From the NCBI RefSeq assembly GCF_001884185.1, contig NZ_MAOE01000092.1, forward strand, positions 1-53,145: a DNA stretch of 53,145 nt, in the 5' to 3' direction. Positions 34,306-44,149 of the stretch are shown one piece after another. The stretch comes from Bacillus albus (lineage in GTDB: Bacteria; Bacillota; Bacilli; Bacillales; Bacillaceae_G). Each line of letters begins with the position of its first letter. Positions within the stretch are counted from its first letter, which is position 1. The notes beneath the pieces are model-generated. The model was not told the DNA's origin. It did no database searches and was given only the letters and a program-made list of their open reading frames with translations. Both the position numbers and the translations under genes were made by a program.

Positions 34306-34391
34306 ATTGTAACTATAATAGTTACAATTATACTAAAAAAATATTACTCACTGCTATTAGTGATGGTTATTTTGTAACTATTATAGTTACA
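34306..34391 (-). promoter_or_regulatory. Twin palindromic operators upstream of the hydrolase
   Basis: Site 1 at 34306-34328 has perfect 11-base arms (ATTGTAACTAT) around one base. Site 2 at 34373-34391 has 9-base arms (TGTAACTAT) around one base. Centres are 65 bp apart. Each contains a TATAAT- or TATTAT-like -10 word, so bound protein would occlude promoters. The regulator is not in the immediate neighbourhood. Confidence 0.72.
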
Positions 34392-34423
34392 TATTTAAAG
34401 TAAGTCAATTCTTTTTAGTCGTA

Positions 34424-34463
34424 AAAAGAAAAGGGACCTCATTATGAGGTCCCTTTTCTTTAT
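34424..34463. terminator. Terminator after the phr gene
   Basis: AAAGAAAAGGGACCTCAT and its complement in a near-perfect 17-bp stem, symmetrical A and T flanks. Confidence 0.9.
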
Positions 34464-34471
34464 TATTTAAT

Positions 34472-34696
34472 TTAAAAATGGTCAGCGTGTGAGTCTTGTT
34501 TGCTAATACCGCCACCTTCACCTATATTGAAGTTGGCTGGTGCTCCGCCTGTGTCGCCAATGTTAACGTAGTCTGGTCTTGCTGGTGCTGGAACATCACC
34601 GTGCTCCGCTTGTTGTACAAAAGAACTATTTAAACCGACAGATACAATACCAACTAACACTATACCAGTTACAGCCATACCTATTTTTTTAAACAT
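34472..34696 (-). CDS. Phr-type secreted signalling propeptide
   Basis: 74 residues. Signal peptide KKIGMAVTGIVLVGIVSVGL, then a mature polar region with two related blocks, VNIGDTGGAPA and FNIGEGGGISK, and the end KQDSHADHF. Its ATG overlaps the stop of the Rap gene by one base (TAATG), which is the standard Rap-Phr arrangement. Phr propeptides are exported, cut to 5-7 residues and reimported to inhibit their Rap. Which residues form the active signal cannot be read from sequence; the C-terminal HADHF region is one candidate. Confidence 0.85.
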   Translation of the reverse strand: MFKKIGMAVTGIVLVGIVSVGLNSSFVQQAEHGDVPAPARPDYVNIGDTGGAPANFNIGEGGGISKQDSHADHF

Positions 34697-35790
34697 TATT
34701 TTAATGCTCCTCTCTCTATCTTCTTCTCTTTTGCCTGTAATGCTTTGTAAAAATAATCACTTGCTTTCATGTAATTAGCATCCTCACGAAACTTTATTGC
34801 AAGTTTTTCCACATATTCCTGAGTGTAACTATATAAAGATTCTTTATCAAAATAAGTAATTCCTTTAAGGATAATCTGCTCTAATTCTTTAATAGGAACA
34901 TTACCATTTACTGCTTTTAAAATACTAAAATGATGTATATACTCTTCATTTCCTAACTCCATACAAATATTTAATCCTCTATCAATTAATTCTTCAGCAA
35001 TGTTTGTTTCTCCCAGTTTAAAATGTTCCCTAGCTTGTAGGAAAATCGCTTTGAAATGTGCTGGGAATTTCTCTGTTACTTCCGAAAGATGTCGAATAGC
35101 TAGTGCAGAAAGGTTTTGACTTGCGTATAGCCATCCTAAATTATGACGTACCCTTAAAAGCAATATAGCGTTATCCTGTTTTTGTAGAATATCTATCGCT
35201 GAATTTAGACACTCTTCTGCTTGTTCATATTGCTTTATTTGTATGGCAGTTAGTCCTAAAAGATTTTGAGATAAAGCAATATTCATATCTTGTCCTGCTT
35301 GTTTTGAAAAAATTTCTTTAGCTTTATTTACATATTTTATTGTATTCATTGGTTGCCTTGTATTGTAGAAAAATGCAGAAAGACGATAACAGAATTCTCC
35401 ATATTCTAATTCATCAGGAATATATTTTATTAGTGTTTTGGCCTTCTCATAACATCTACTTGCATCATTGTAATTTGATATTAGAGTTGCATGCATTGCC
35501 TTAAAAAAATAATAGTAATATGACAAACGATTTTCAGACGTTTTATAAATTTCATCAATTTTATCAAAACTATTTTTAGTAATTTGTAAACCATCCGCCA
35601 GCACTTTATATCTAAAATCTAATAAAGAGTAATATAGCCATAAATCCCCATCCTCTTTTACATTAGAAAATTCCCTCTCAATATCTTCCTTCATTTCCCT
35701 TGCTCTCTCTATATTTTGCTGCAACATTACACGATACCAATCATCTAAAGAATGTTTCATTTGCTCCCTTGTTACTACATCTGCTCCCAT
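34696..35790 (-). CDS. Rap-family aspartate phosphatase / RRNPP TPR regulator
   Basis: 364 residues from the ATG at 35790 after AAGGGGATGCGAGTGT. The N-terminal three-helix bundle (DDWYRVMLQQNIERAREMKEDIE, about 15-70) and a C-terminal series of TPR repeats (for example ALSQNLLGLTAIQIKQYEQAEECLNSAIDIL, RHNLGWLYASQNLSALAIRHLSEV, YMKASDYFYKALQAKEK) are the Rap layout; no helix-turn-helix is present. It likely acts on Spo0F~P or another response regulator and is inhibited by the neighbouring Phr peptide. Confidence 0.9.
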   Translation of the reverse strand: MGADVVTREQMKHSLDDWYRVMLQQNIERAREMKEDIEREFSNVKEDGDLWLYYSLLDFRYKVLADGLQITKNSFDKIDEIYKTSENRLSYYYYFFKAMHATLISNYNDASRCYEKAKTLIKYIPDELEYGEFCYRLSAFFYNTRQPMNTIKYVNKAKEIFSKQAGQDMNIALSQNLLGLTAIQIKQYEQAEECLNSAIDILQKQDNAILLLRVRHNLGWLYASQNLSALAIRHLSEVTEKFPAHFKAIFLQAREHFKLGETNIAEELIDRGLNICMELGNEEYIHHFSILKAVNGNVPIKELEQIILKGITYFDKESLYSYTQEYVEKLAIKFREDANYMKASDYFYKALQAKEKKIERGALK

Positions 35791-35835
35791 ACACTCGCAT
35801 CCCCTTCTCTTCAAACTTACAAAATTAGGATATTT

Positions 35836-35856
35836 ATACAATTATCCAAATTGTAT
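35836..35856 (-). promoter_or_regulatory. Palindrome upstream of the Rap gene
   Basis: Perfect 8-base arms ATACAATT and AATTGTAT around 5 bases, 46 bases before the start codon and in the promoter zone. It may be an operator. The regulator is unknown. Confidence 0.5.
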
Positions 35857-35982
35857 ATTACCACCTCTTTTCTATGTATTGAAAAACAATTATCAGAAAA
35901 TTAAATATTTTAACTAATTATACCAAAGTTTTCCTTTTTGATAACTCGAGAAAAAATTGTCAGAAAACTTTATAGAACAAAT

Positions 35983-36027
35983 AAAAAAGCAAGCAGTTCC
36001 AGCGATCAGCTAAAACTACTTGCTCTC
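35983..36027 (-). terminator. Terminator of the dioxygenase operon
   Basis: AGCAAGTAGTTTTAGC and GCTGGAACTGCTTGCT-type arms, then TTTTTTATTTG on minus. Confidence 0.82.
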
Positions 36028-36046
36028 CTACTTACTATCTCTATTG

Positions 36047-37024
36047 TTACTCTTTAATAAATTCCTTCGTGCTTCTTACTGTATCAATTGGACGAACTAA
36101 TTTTTCAATTTCTTCACGTTTTGGCTCTAGGAACGGAGGTAATGATAACTTTTCGCCAAGTGTTTCGTATGGCTCATCTCCCATAAATCCTGGGCCATCT
36201 GTTGCAAATTCAAATAAAATTTGTGGTGCAACTCTTGCGTATAATGACTCGAAGAAGTGACGATTTACATATCCAGATGATGGAAGGCCAACGCTACTGA
36301 TTCTCTCAATCCATTCTTCTAATACAGCACGATCTTCTACGCGGAATGCTGCATGGTGCACTGTGCCAAATCCTTGTTGCGCTTCTGGAAGAACCGTATT
36401 ATGTTCTACAATAACAGAGGCACCGTTTCCGCCTTCGTTTACTTCAAATAAATAAAATTCTCCTTCTTGCGCGACCTCTTTAAATAATAGAACTTTTTCT
36501 AACACTTCTTTGAAGAAACTAAAGTTTGCAATGCGGATGAATACAGGTCCTAAACCAGTAATTGCATATTCTAATGGAACTGGACCGTTTTGCCACGGTG
36601 TACCTGATTCAATCCCTTTATCAAGTTCATCCGAGATTAATTGATAATGTTGGTCATCAAAATCAACGAAAGATAGAGTTTTCTTACCAAATTGCTCTTT
36701 AATGCCTGTATGTTCCACTTCAAGACGGTCAAAACGTTTCACCCAATATGCTAACGCTGCATCAGTTGGCACTCGGAATGAAGTTTTTGAAATTTCATTT
36801 GTACCGTGTACTCCTTTAGGAACACCTGGGAAGTCAAAGAATGTCATATCTGTTCCTGCACTACCTTTATCATCTGCGAAGAATAAATGGTACGTTTGAA
36901 TGTCATCTTGGTTTACTGTTTTTTTAACTAAACGCATTCCTAAAACGTGAGTGAAAAACTCATAGTTCTTTTCTGCACTACTTGTAATTGCTGTAACGTG
37001 GTGAATTCCTTTTAATTGGTTCAT
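36047..37024 (-). CDS. Ring-cleaving dioxygenase, MhqO/MhqA-like (VOC superfamily)
   Basis: 325 residues from the ATG at 37024 after GGAGGAATATAAA. Two vicinal-oxygen-chelate modules: 4-130 (GIHHVTAITSSAEKNYEFFTHVLGMRLVKKTVNQDD) and 155-290 (GTVHHAAFRVEDRAVLEEW, ILFEFATDGPGF). Candidate Fe(II) ligands are the His of GIHHVT, the His of VHHAAF and the Glu of LFEFATDGPG. Such enzymes detoxify hydroquinones and catechol-like quinone precursors in B. subtilis. Second gene of an operon with its paralogue, 44 bases downstream. Confidence 0.9.
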   Translation of the reverse strand: MNQLKGIHHVTAITSSAEKNYEFFTHVLGMRLVKKTVNQDDIQTYHLFFADDKGSAGTDMTFFDFPGVPKGVHGTNEISKTSFRVPTDAALAYWVKRFDRLEVEHTGIKEQFGKKTLSFVDFDDQHYQLISDELDKGIESGTPWQNGPVPLEYAITGLGPVFIRIANFSFFKEVLEKVLLFKEVAQEGEFYLFEVNEGGNGASVIVEHNTVLPEAQQGFGTVHHAAFRVEDRAVLEEWIERISSVGLPSSGYVNRHFFESLYARVAPQILFEFATDGPGFMGDEPYETLGEKLSLPPFLEPKREEIEKLVRPIDTVRSTKEFIKE

Positions 37025-37068
37025 TTTATATTCCTCCAATGCCTTTTTAAGTTATATTTTCTCTTCTA

Positions 37069-38013
37069 TTACTTCTCTTCAATAGGTGCTAATTTCGCTT
37101 CAATTTCTGCTCGCTGATCCTCTAAGAACGGCGGTAAATCAAGTTTTTCTCCTAAATGTTCTACATCTCCATCAACTGTAAATCCTGGTCCATCTGTCGC
37201 AATTTCAAATAGGATTCCGTTTGATTCGCGGAAGTATAAGCTTTTAAAGTAGAAACGATCGATAATGCCTGAAGAATGGAAACCTTTTTGTATTACCTGC
37301 TCTTCCCAGTAAGCAAGCTCTGCATCGTTTTTTACACGAATTGCTAAATGGTGAATGCTACCGCGGCCCGGTTTTTCAGTAGGACCATCTAAATATTTCA
37401 CAACGATTTCTCCGAAGGCTTCTCCTTTAATAGACTGGAAAATCGCTTCTTCGTCATTTCGGCTAACTTCTGTATAACCAAATATGTCTGTAAGTGTACT
37501 CGCCAATTTATCAAGTCTACGCACTGTCATTTCCACAGAACCCATTCCTTGAATTTGATGCTGTGCAGGAACTTCGGATTTCTCCCACGTTTCCCAGTGC
37601 TCCACTTTTTCTCCGTTTGAAACGAGTAGCACGAGGCGAAGACCTTCCGCATCCTCAAATTGCAAAGCAGGACGATTTGCATATGTTGTTATTTCATTAT
37701 GTTTTACATCAAATTTCTCAAATCGTTCTTTCCAGTAATGTAAACTTTCCTCTGACGGAACGAGTAATCCAATTCGCGTAATTGCATTCGTACCACGGTA
37801 CGTTTTTCCTACTAAAGGCATTTCAAAAAATGATAGTTCCGTACCTGGACTCCCTGTTTTATCTCCATAAAATAAGTGATACATCGATGGATCATCTTGG
37901 TTTACTGTCATTTTCACACGACGTAAACCAAGTACATTTTTATAAAAGTGATTATTTTCATTTGCATTTTTCGTAACCATTGAAATGTGATGATGCCCTT
38001 TAATTTCATACAT
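37069..38013 (-). CDS. Ring-cleaving dioxygenase paralogue, MhqO/MhqA-like
   Basis: 314 residues, ATG after AACGGAGGAATAAACA. Same two-module VOC layout as its neighbour: GHHHISMVTKNANENNHFYKNVLGLRRVKMTVNQDDP at the N-terminus and GSIHHLAIRVKNDAELAYWEEQV with ILFEIATDGPGF at the C-terminus, keeping His, His and Glu ligands. First gene of the pair and preceded by an MhqR-like operator, so induction by quinones is likely. Confidence 0.9.
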   Translation of the reverse strand: MYEIKGHHHISMVTKNANENNHFYKNVLGLRRVKMTVNQDDPSMYHLFYGDKTGSPGTELSFFEMPLVGKTYRGTNAITRIGLLVPSEESLHYWKERFEKFDVKHNEITTYANRPALQFEDAEGLRLVLLVSNGEKVEHWETWEKSEVPAQHQIQGMGSVEMTVRRLDKLASTLTDIFGYTEVSRNDEEAIFQSIKGEAFGEIVVKYLDGPTEKPGRGSIHHLAIRVKNDAELAYWEEQVIQKGFHSSGIIDRFYFKSLYFRESNGILFEIATDGPGFTVDGDVEHLGEKLDLPPFLEDQRAEIEAKLAPIEEK

Positions 38014-38258
38014 TGTTTATTCCTCCGTTTCGTTTTACTAGTCAAGTGATAAATAAAAAAATAACATTTCCCACAACTAATATGGTTTTTAGCGTTTCAA
38101 TTTATTCTTAATTATGTTTTTGTAAATTCATCTTAGTTTTTACTGCATAAGTTACTTTCGTTTTTAACTCGAAAGCAACTGAGTGTATGTTTTTCATATG
38201 ACTCAATCGCTTTCGTTACTATCACTTTACACCTCAAGTGATTAAAAAGCAAGAGATT

Positions 38259-38285
38259 TATCTCAAATTCGAGATATTTTTTATA
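38259..38285 (-). promoter_or_regulatory. MhqR-like operator and promoter of the dioxygenase operon
   Basis: TATCTCAAATTCGAGATA at 38259-38276 differs by one base from the perfect palindrome TATCTCGAATTCGAGATA, the MhqR box as I remember it. On minus it directly follows a -10 TATAAA (38285-38280), with a weak -35 TTTATA 17 bases upstream. Confidence 0.8.
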
Positions 38286-38348
38286 AAGTCTTATGTACTT
38301 CCTATAAAAACAGCTGTGCAGAAATAATATAGTTGTTTAAAAATCCTT

Positions 38349-38378
38349 ATTCCACGAACGGAGCAGGTTCGTGGAATC
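38349..38378. repeat. Isolated hairpin upstream of the MhqR-controlled promoter
   Basis: ATTCCACGAAC and GTTCGTGGAAT are perfect arms around 7 bases, without a clear T-run. It may be a terminator remnant. The remainder of 38014-38516 holds the operator and the next terminator only. Confidence 0.5.
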
Positions 38379-38418
38379 TATGGTAATTAGGTTTGGCTGG
38401 GAATTTTGTCGATGATAT

Positions 38419-38448
38419 TAAAAAAGACACCGAAGTGTCTTTTTTTTC
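38419..38448 (-). terminator. Terminator of the serine hydrolase gene
   Basis: AAAAGACAC, CGAA or TTCG loop, GTGTCTTTT, with a T-run on both strands. Confidence 0.85.
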
Positions 38449-38516
38449 AAATTAAGCATACCGATAAATTAAAATTTAATTACTTAACATTATGCTTATC
38501 TTGGGAGCGAGGTATT

Positions 38517-39944
38517 TTATCGGTGAGTGTATACAAACCATGTAATGCTTGCTGTTAATAATGCTGACGAAATCAAAGCTGTAAGAACACTAGATGTTTG
38601 CCACATAAGTATTGTTGACCAATCGAAAGCACAGCACAGTATACCTAGGGCAATCGTAGCAGTCAGGAAAATAACTGTTACGGTTATTCTCTTTTTTGTC
38701 ATTGGCTGCCGCTCATTCGTTCTCCTTCTGCGTAATCCTAAGAGAAATAGCAAAACGGCCAATAGGCAAAGAATAATTGTGATAGACGACAAAATGATAT
38801 CCAAAAGCTGTGTGCCGCTTATTTCATATGACTGAGTTAGATTGCCTTCTAATATATCTTTAACTTTTAGTACCATGTTTGTATTGGTATTTGCGCCGTT
38901 GCTCAGCAAGGAGACGGCTGTTCGTTCATTTGGCAGTATGACTACTTCGGTTCTGAAATTTGGATTGCCCCCAGTGTGTTCTATAATCGTTTGTTCGGCG
39001 TTTACGGACCAGCCTGCCGCATAATACATACCGTTGACAGCCGAAACAGACATATCACCCCTATGTGATTTTTCGATAACCATGTGAAATATTTCGGGTA
39101 TGTCCTGCACGATCCCCATCTGTATGCCCATCCAACGCGCCATATCTTTTGTATTAGAAATGATGTAGCCTGCGGGTTTATTCCCAGCATAATCCGGAGC
39201 TTTAAATGGAGTTGTCATAAAAAAGGAAGAACGGTAGCCCTGTGCCAACTGTCCAGTGGCTTGAGCAGCTTCTTTATAAACATACGTCTGGTGAAGACCT
39301 AACGGCTGAAATACCTGTTCCTTCATAAAGTCTTCATAGCTTTGTCGCGACACAATCTCAATAACCAAACCCAATACGTCATAATTAACGGTTCCATAGT
39401 TATACTGTTCACCGGGAGGGAACGCCAATTCAGCATCCACGAGCATTTCTACAGTCCTTTGCAACATATCTGGTGTATTGCCTTGTGGAATATTTTGAAG
39501 ATGCCTAATATTTGTTAGACCACTGGTATGGTGAAGAAAGTTATTTAGTGTAAGACTTTGCATATCAACAGGTTTCCCTTGATACTTTAATGTAAACCAA
39601 GGTAAATATTTTTGGACAGGGTCAGTCATTGAAAGCAGCCCTTGCTCTTCCAATAGCATAATACCCATACCGGTAAAAGCTTTACTGACCGAGGCTAACT
39701 CATAGAGTGTATTTTCACTTGCAGACAACCCCTTTTCACGGTCTGCATACCCTGAAGAAAAGTAGAACACTTCATCATCAGCAAGTATTGAGATTGACAT
39801 TCCCGGCACACCTGATATACGACAGGCATCATCTAGCAACGCTTGTATTGCCGCAGATTGAGAATCTGACAACGCATAACTTTGTGTTGCAAATCCTGAG
39901 AATAATATAAATATCGTTAATACAAAAACAATAATCTTTTTCAT
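38517..39944 (-). CDS. Beta-lactamase-family serine hydrolase with C-terminal membrane domain
   Basis: 475 residues. Signal peptide (IIVFVLTIFILFSGFATQSYA). Class C beta-lactamase/PBP4*-like domain at about 28-360 with SVSK as the SxxK nucleophile motif (near 88-91), YNYG in place of the YxN motif (near 182), and HTGG in place of KTG (near 320). Four hydrophobic segments follow (LLDIILSSITIILCLLAVLLFLLGL and three more). It is likely an extracellular esterase, D-aminopeptidase or peptidoglycan-related enzyme rather than a resistance beta-lactamase. ATG after GGAGAGTTT; promoter candidate TTGTAA-18-TATTAT (40070-40041). Confidence 0.85.
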   Translation of the reverse strand: MKKIIVFVLTIFILFSGFATQSYALSDSQSAAIQALLDDACRISGVPGMSISILADDEVFYFSSGYADREKGLSASENTLYELASVSKAFTGMGIMLLEEQGLLSMTDPVQKYLPWFTLKYQGKPVDMQSLTLNNFLHHTSGLTNIRHLQNIPQGNTPDMLQRTVEMLVDAELAFPPGEQYNYGTVNYDVLGLVIEIVSRQSYEDFMKEQVFQPLGLHQTYVYKEAAQATGQLAQGYRSSFFMTTPFKAPDYAGNKPAGYIISNTKDMARWMGIQMGIVQDIPEIFHMVIEKSHRGDMSVSAVNGMYYAAGWSVNAEQTIIEHTGGNPNFRTEVVILPNERTAVSLLSNGANTNTNMVLKVKDILEGNLTQSYEISGTQLLDIILSSITIILCLLAVLLFLLGLRRRRTNERQPMTKKRITVTVIFLTATIALGILCCAFDWSTILMWQTSSVLTALISSALLTASITWFVYTHR

Positions 39945-40106
39945 AAACTCTCCTTTTTGGAAAATTATAAGAGAATAATATAAATAACCTCCTTTTACAA
40001 CTACGAAACTAAATTTTAATTCATCTTTCTATTCACCTGTATAATATCAAATAATTGCGAATAGTTACAATTGAACGAACAGATGGATGTAATTTGAAAC
40101 AACTTT

Positions 40107-40142
40107 AAAGAGCCTTGCTACGTAGAATGTAGTAAGGCTCTT
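40107..40142. terminator. Hairpin terminator in the gap before the serine hydrolase
   Basis: AAGAGCCTTGCTAC, loop, GTAGTAAGGCTCTT, followed by AGCTTTTT on plus. Confidence 0.75.
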
Positions 40143-40189
40143 AGCTTTTTAATAATCAAAATTCAATAACTTTATTATCATTATACAAC

Positions 40190-40223
40190 AGCCTCACTAA
40201 GCGTATTAACACTTAATGAGGCC
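40190..40223 (-). terminator. yhaM terminator
   Basis: GCCTCATTAAGTGTT and AACACTT-related arms closing as GCCTC/GAGGC just after the yhaM stop; T-poor tail. Confidence 0.7.
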
Positions 40224-40238
40224 ACTTTATTCACACTA

Positions 40239-41201
<963 letters not shown>

Positions 41202-41224
41202 TCAGTTACTTTTAGTATAGCACA

Positions 41225-44149
41225 CTACAACTCATTTTCTTTACGCTTATGCGTTAATTTTATAATCTGTTTTTCTGTAAAATACGTTAATAAATGCGCA
41301 TGGCATGTAAAGAAGATGACTTGTCTATCTTTTGCGATTTCCTTTATTAGTTCAATTGTGCGATTCGTCCTTACCGCGTCAAAGTGCACGAAGCTATCAT
41401 CAATAATAAATGGATAATTATGCTCAAATGTTTTCGCTAATGCAAATCTCAGCGATAAATATAACTGCTCCGCTGTCGCTTGGCTTAGTTCATGACTATA
41501 AAAACGCATACCATCATTACGCTCCACAATAAACGGCTCCGCCTCTGACGGTGAAAAGATTTTACTATATCGTCCGCCCGTTAAATAGACGAAATACTCT
41601 TCTGATTTTTGTAAAATACGAGGAAGATGTACTTCATGATAATATTGCTTCGTTTTCGTTAACACTGTCTTCGCGGCCGCATACGCAGCCCACTTCTTCA
41701 CTTGTTCACGCACTTGCGCTTTTTTCATTTCCCATTCGTGTAGTAAATCACCGTACGTACTTCCTTCTTCTAAATTCGCAATTTCCATACGATGTTTCGC
41801 AATACGCTCTGTCAGTTCTTTTTCCTTTGTAAGACAGTTTTGCATGACTGTCATTTCTTGCTTTAATTTTTCATCATAACCGTCAGCTTCATAATGTTCA
41901 GCTAATGATAAACTCGTTAAACGCTGTTCTAACAGATCAATTTGCGGTAATAAACGCCCTACTTGCTTCTCAGCATCTTCACGTTTTTCCGCCAGTTTAC
42001 CTGCTTCTAAAAACATCTCTTCATCTGTAGAATGTGCGATATGCCATAAACTATCTCGTTCTACTAACAGTTGTTTCAATTGCTCTTGCATAAGCGCATA
42101 TTCTTCTTGCCATTCTGCTAGCTTCTCTTTTAACTGCTTACAAGTTTGGCGTTTTTCTTTCTCATTTTGCATACGACTTTGTGCCTCGTGCAGCTTACTA
42201 TACTCCGCACTACCGATAACAGTTTCTAGTTTATGTTCAAAATGCGAAATCATTTCATATAATGAAGATTTGCGCTCACTTTTCTTCTCTACATCACGAT
42301 ATAATTGCTGCATTTTTTCCATACGCTCAAACGCCGGTAATATGTGTGCATACGTATAAAACTCAGGGAACGTATAGCGCATTTTATACACATTTACTTG
42401 TTCACTAATGCGGAACGTTTCTCGCTCCCATTCCTCATACGATGAAACGACTTTATCATACGCTCGCTCCATTTGCTGTAATTTATACGACTCGCGCTCA
42501 AATAGTTTACGTATCTCTTCATCTTTTTCTAACTCATAGCGTACAGACATCGCTTCTTCACTTTGTCTCCCGCCAGCACTTTGCTGAAGAGTAAGAAGCT
42601 CTTCTTGTAACCCACTTGACGGATCTTTATATAAAACAAGGGCAAGAACGATCCCTACAAAAATAATGACACTAATAAATAAGAGCGGGCGGTTGTCTAT
42701 AAATAAGCTTGTGAATAAAATGCCTGTGTTAATAAGAAGTAACAGAAGACAAACTCTTTGCCACTGCTTTTTCTTTTGCATAGCCACTCCTGCTTTTTCC
42801 TCATACTTGCGCTTCATTCTCTCTGCGCCCATACCGATAAACGCCGCATCTTGGAACGACTTCTCTTTCTCAGCTAACGTACTTCGCTCTTCATCCGCTA
42901 ACATTTGTTGCTTAATCTGTCTTATATTCTCTTCTTGTTCTTCTAATTGCTCCTGCGCTATTTTAAAACGATCATCAAGCTGTGCTTTTTGTGTTTCTAA
43001 TTCGCGCGCCTTTTGCACCATTTGCGTAATTAATTCTTTCGTTGCCAAACTCATATCAAACGACAGAACTGTTTCTTTTTCAAAAGTAGCACCAATTTGT
43101 TGCTCTAGTTCTGCCAGCTCTTCTTTTATATTCGTAATTGTTCCTGTCAAATCACGCATTTCTTGGCGTGCATTTTCGTAAGACATATGCTGCATACGAA
43201 GTTCTTCTACATAACTTTCTTTTTGCAAAAACTCTTCATCTATTTGAATCGATTCCATTTCCGATTGCACATTCGTTATTTTTTTATGGAGCGAATCCAC
43301 TTGTAATTGAAGCGGCTCCATCTTCGCCTTAATCGCTTCATAGCGCGCCATTCCGTTTACAGGAAATTGCCCGTTCTCGTTTTCTAACACTTTCTCGTGC
43401 GCACGCTTTTCAATAACGAGAGGCTCTAGCGCTGCTAATATTTCATAATCTTGCTTTCGTTTTTCCGCACTCTCTTTTTCTGTCCGAACAGAAGCAAGCT
43501 TCTCTTCACTTTCTTTTAACTGTTCGACCTGTTTTTCATACGTGCCAATTTTCCCTTGCCACTCTTTCATCTTCTCTTCAAGTTTCTTCATCTCTTGCAG
43601 TGACACGTTAATTTCCGGTTTACGCCCGCTCGGCTTAAAGCGCTGATCCATTTCTTTTTCTAGCTTTTTATCAAGCTGTAATAGCGCATCGCTTCCGACT
43701 GCACTTGCTGAAAATAAATAATTGCCGATATCCGCTTCGCCGAGCTGATGAATGTCTTGAAGACCGTACATATCGAATGAAAAGACAGATTCAAATAAAC
43801 TTTCATTCATCCCGCTTAATATATCGTGTAAAATTTCCTCGCCGCCTGTTTTCCCGTCTTCAAAATAAACGGTTACCTCGCCAGCTGCTGTCTTTGGCAA
43901 TCGTTCAATTTTCAAACGGCCGTACTTCTCTGTTTGTACAGTCATCGCCCCGCCATACTTGCCGCCTTCTTTCGGCTCATAACGGCGCTGTCCTCTCGTC
44001 GGAAAGCCGAACAAAATACTTTTCATAAACGAGCGAATTGTCGATTTCCCCGCTTCATTTTCACCGTATAAAACAGTCAGCATTGACAGATCCATTTCCA
44101 CATTTTCTAATTTTCCGTATCCATAAATATGGAGTTTTTCCATTCTCAT
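41225..44149 (-). CDS. yhaN: SMC/Rad50-like AAA ATPase YhaN
   Basis: 974 residues. N-terminal half-ATPase: YGKLENVEMDLSMLTVLYGENEAGKSTIRSF (Walker A GENEAGKST near 30-38). Long coiled coils occupy about 165-860, interrupted by a hydrophobic pair near 480-515 (WQRVCLLLLLINTGILFTSLFI, LLFISVIIFVGIVLALVLY). The C-terminal half has ELSQATAEQLYLSLRFALA (signature) and PFIIDDSFVHFD (Walker B). With YhaO it resembles the SbcC-SbcD nuclease pair. The membrane pair in the coiled coil is a YhaN family trait. The ATG after GAGGGATAAAAA overlaps the yhaO stop (ATGA). Confidence 0.93.
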   Translation of the reverse strand: MRMEKLHIYGYGKLENVEMDLSMLTVLYGENEAGKSTIRSFMKSILFGFPTRGQRRYEPKEGGKYGGAMTVQTEKYGRLKIERLPKTAAGEVTVYFEDGKTGGEEILHDILSGMNESLFESVFSFDMYGLQDIHQLGEADIGNYLFSASAVGSDALLQLDKKLEKEMDQRFKPSGRKPEINVSLQEMKKLEEKMKEWQGKIGTYEKQVEQLKESEEKLASVRTEKESAEKRKQDYEILAALEPLVIEKRAHEKVLENENGQFPVNGMARYEAIKAKMEPLQLQVDSLHKKITNVQSEMESIQIDEEFLQKESYVEELRMQHMSYENARQEMRDLTGTITNIKEELAELEQQIGATFEKETVLSFDMSLATKELITQMVQKARELETQKAQLDDRFKIAQEQLEEQEENIRQIKQQMLADEERSTLAEKEKSFQDAAFIGMGAERMKRKYEEKAGVAMQKKKQWQRVCLLLLLINTGILFTSLFIDNRPLLFISVIIFVGIVLALVLYKDPSSGLQEELLTLQQSAGGRQSEEAMSVRYELEKDEEIRKLFERESYKLQQMERAYDKVVSSYEEWERETFRISEQVNVYKMRYTFPEFYTYAHILPAFERMEKMQQLYRDVEKKSERKSSLYEMISHFEHKLETVIGSAEYSKLHEAQSRMQNEKEKRQTCKQLKEKLAEWQEEYALMQEQLKQLLVERDSLWHIAHSTDEEMFLEAGKLAEKREDAEKQVGRLLPQIDLLEQRLTSLSLAEHYEADGYDEKLKQEMTVMQNCLTKEKELTERIAKHRMEIANLEEGSTYGDLLHEWEMKKAQVREQVKKWAAYAAAKTVLTKTKQYYHEVHLPRILQKSEEYFVYLTGGRYSKIFSPSEAEPFIVERNDGMRFYSHELSQATAEQLYLSLRFALAKTFEHNYPFIIDDSFVHFDAVRTNRTIELIKEIAKDRQVIFFTCHAHLLTYFTEKQIIKLTHKRKENEL

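Noticed and set aside
38517-39944. Serine hydrolase as a horizontally acquired gene
   Set aside because: Sampled lines gave roughly 37-47% GC, but glp genes sampled the same way are similar, so composition gives no support.
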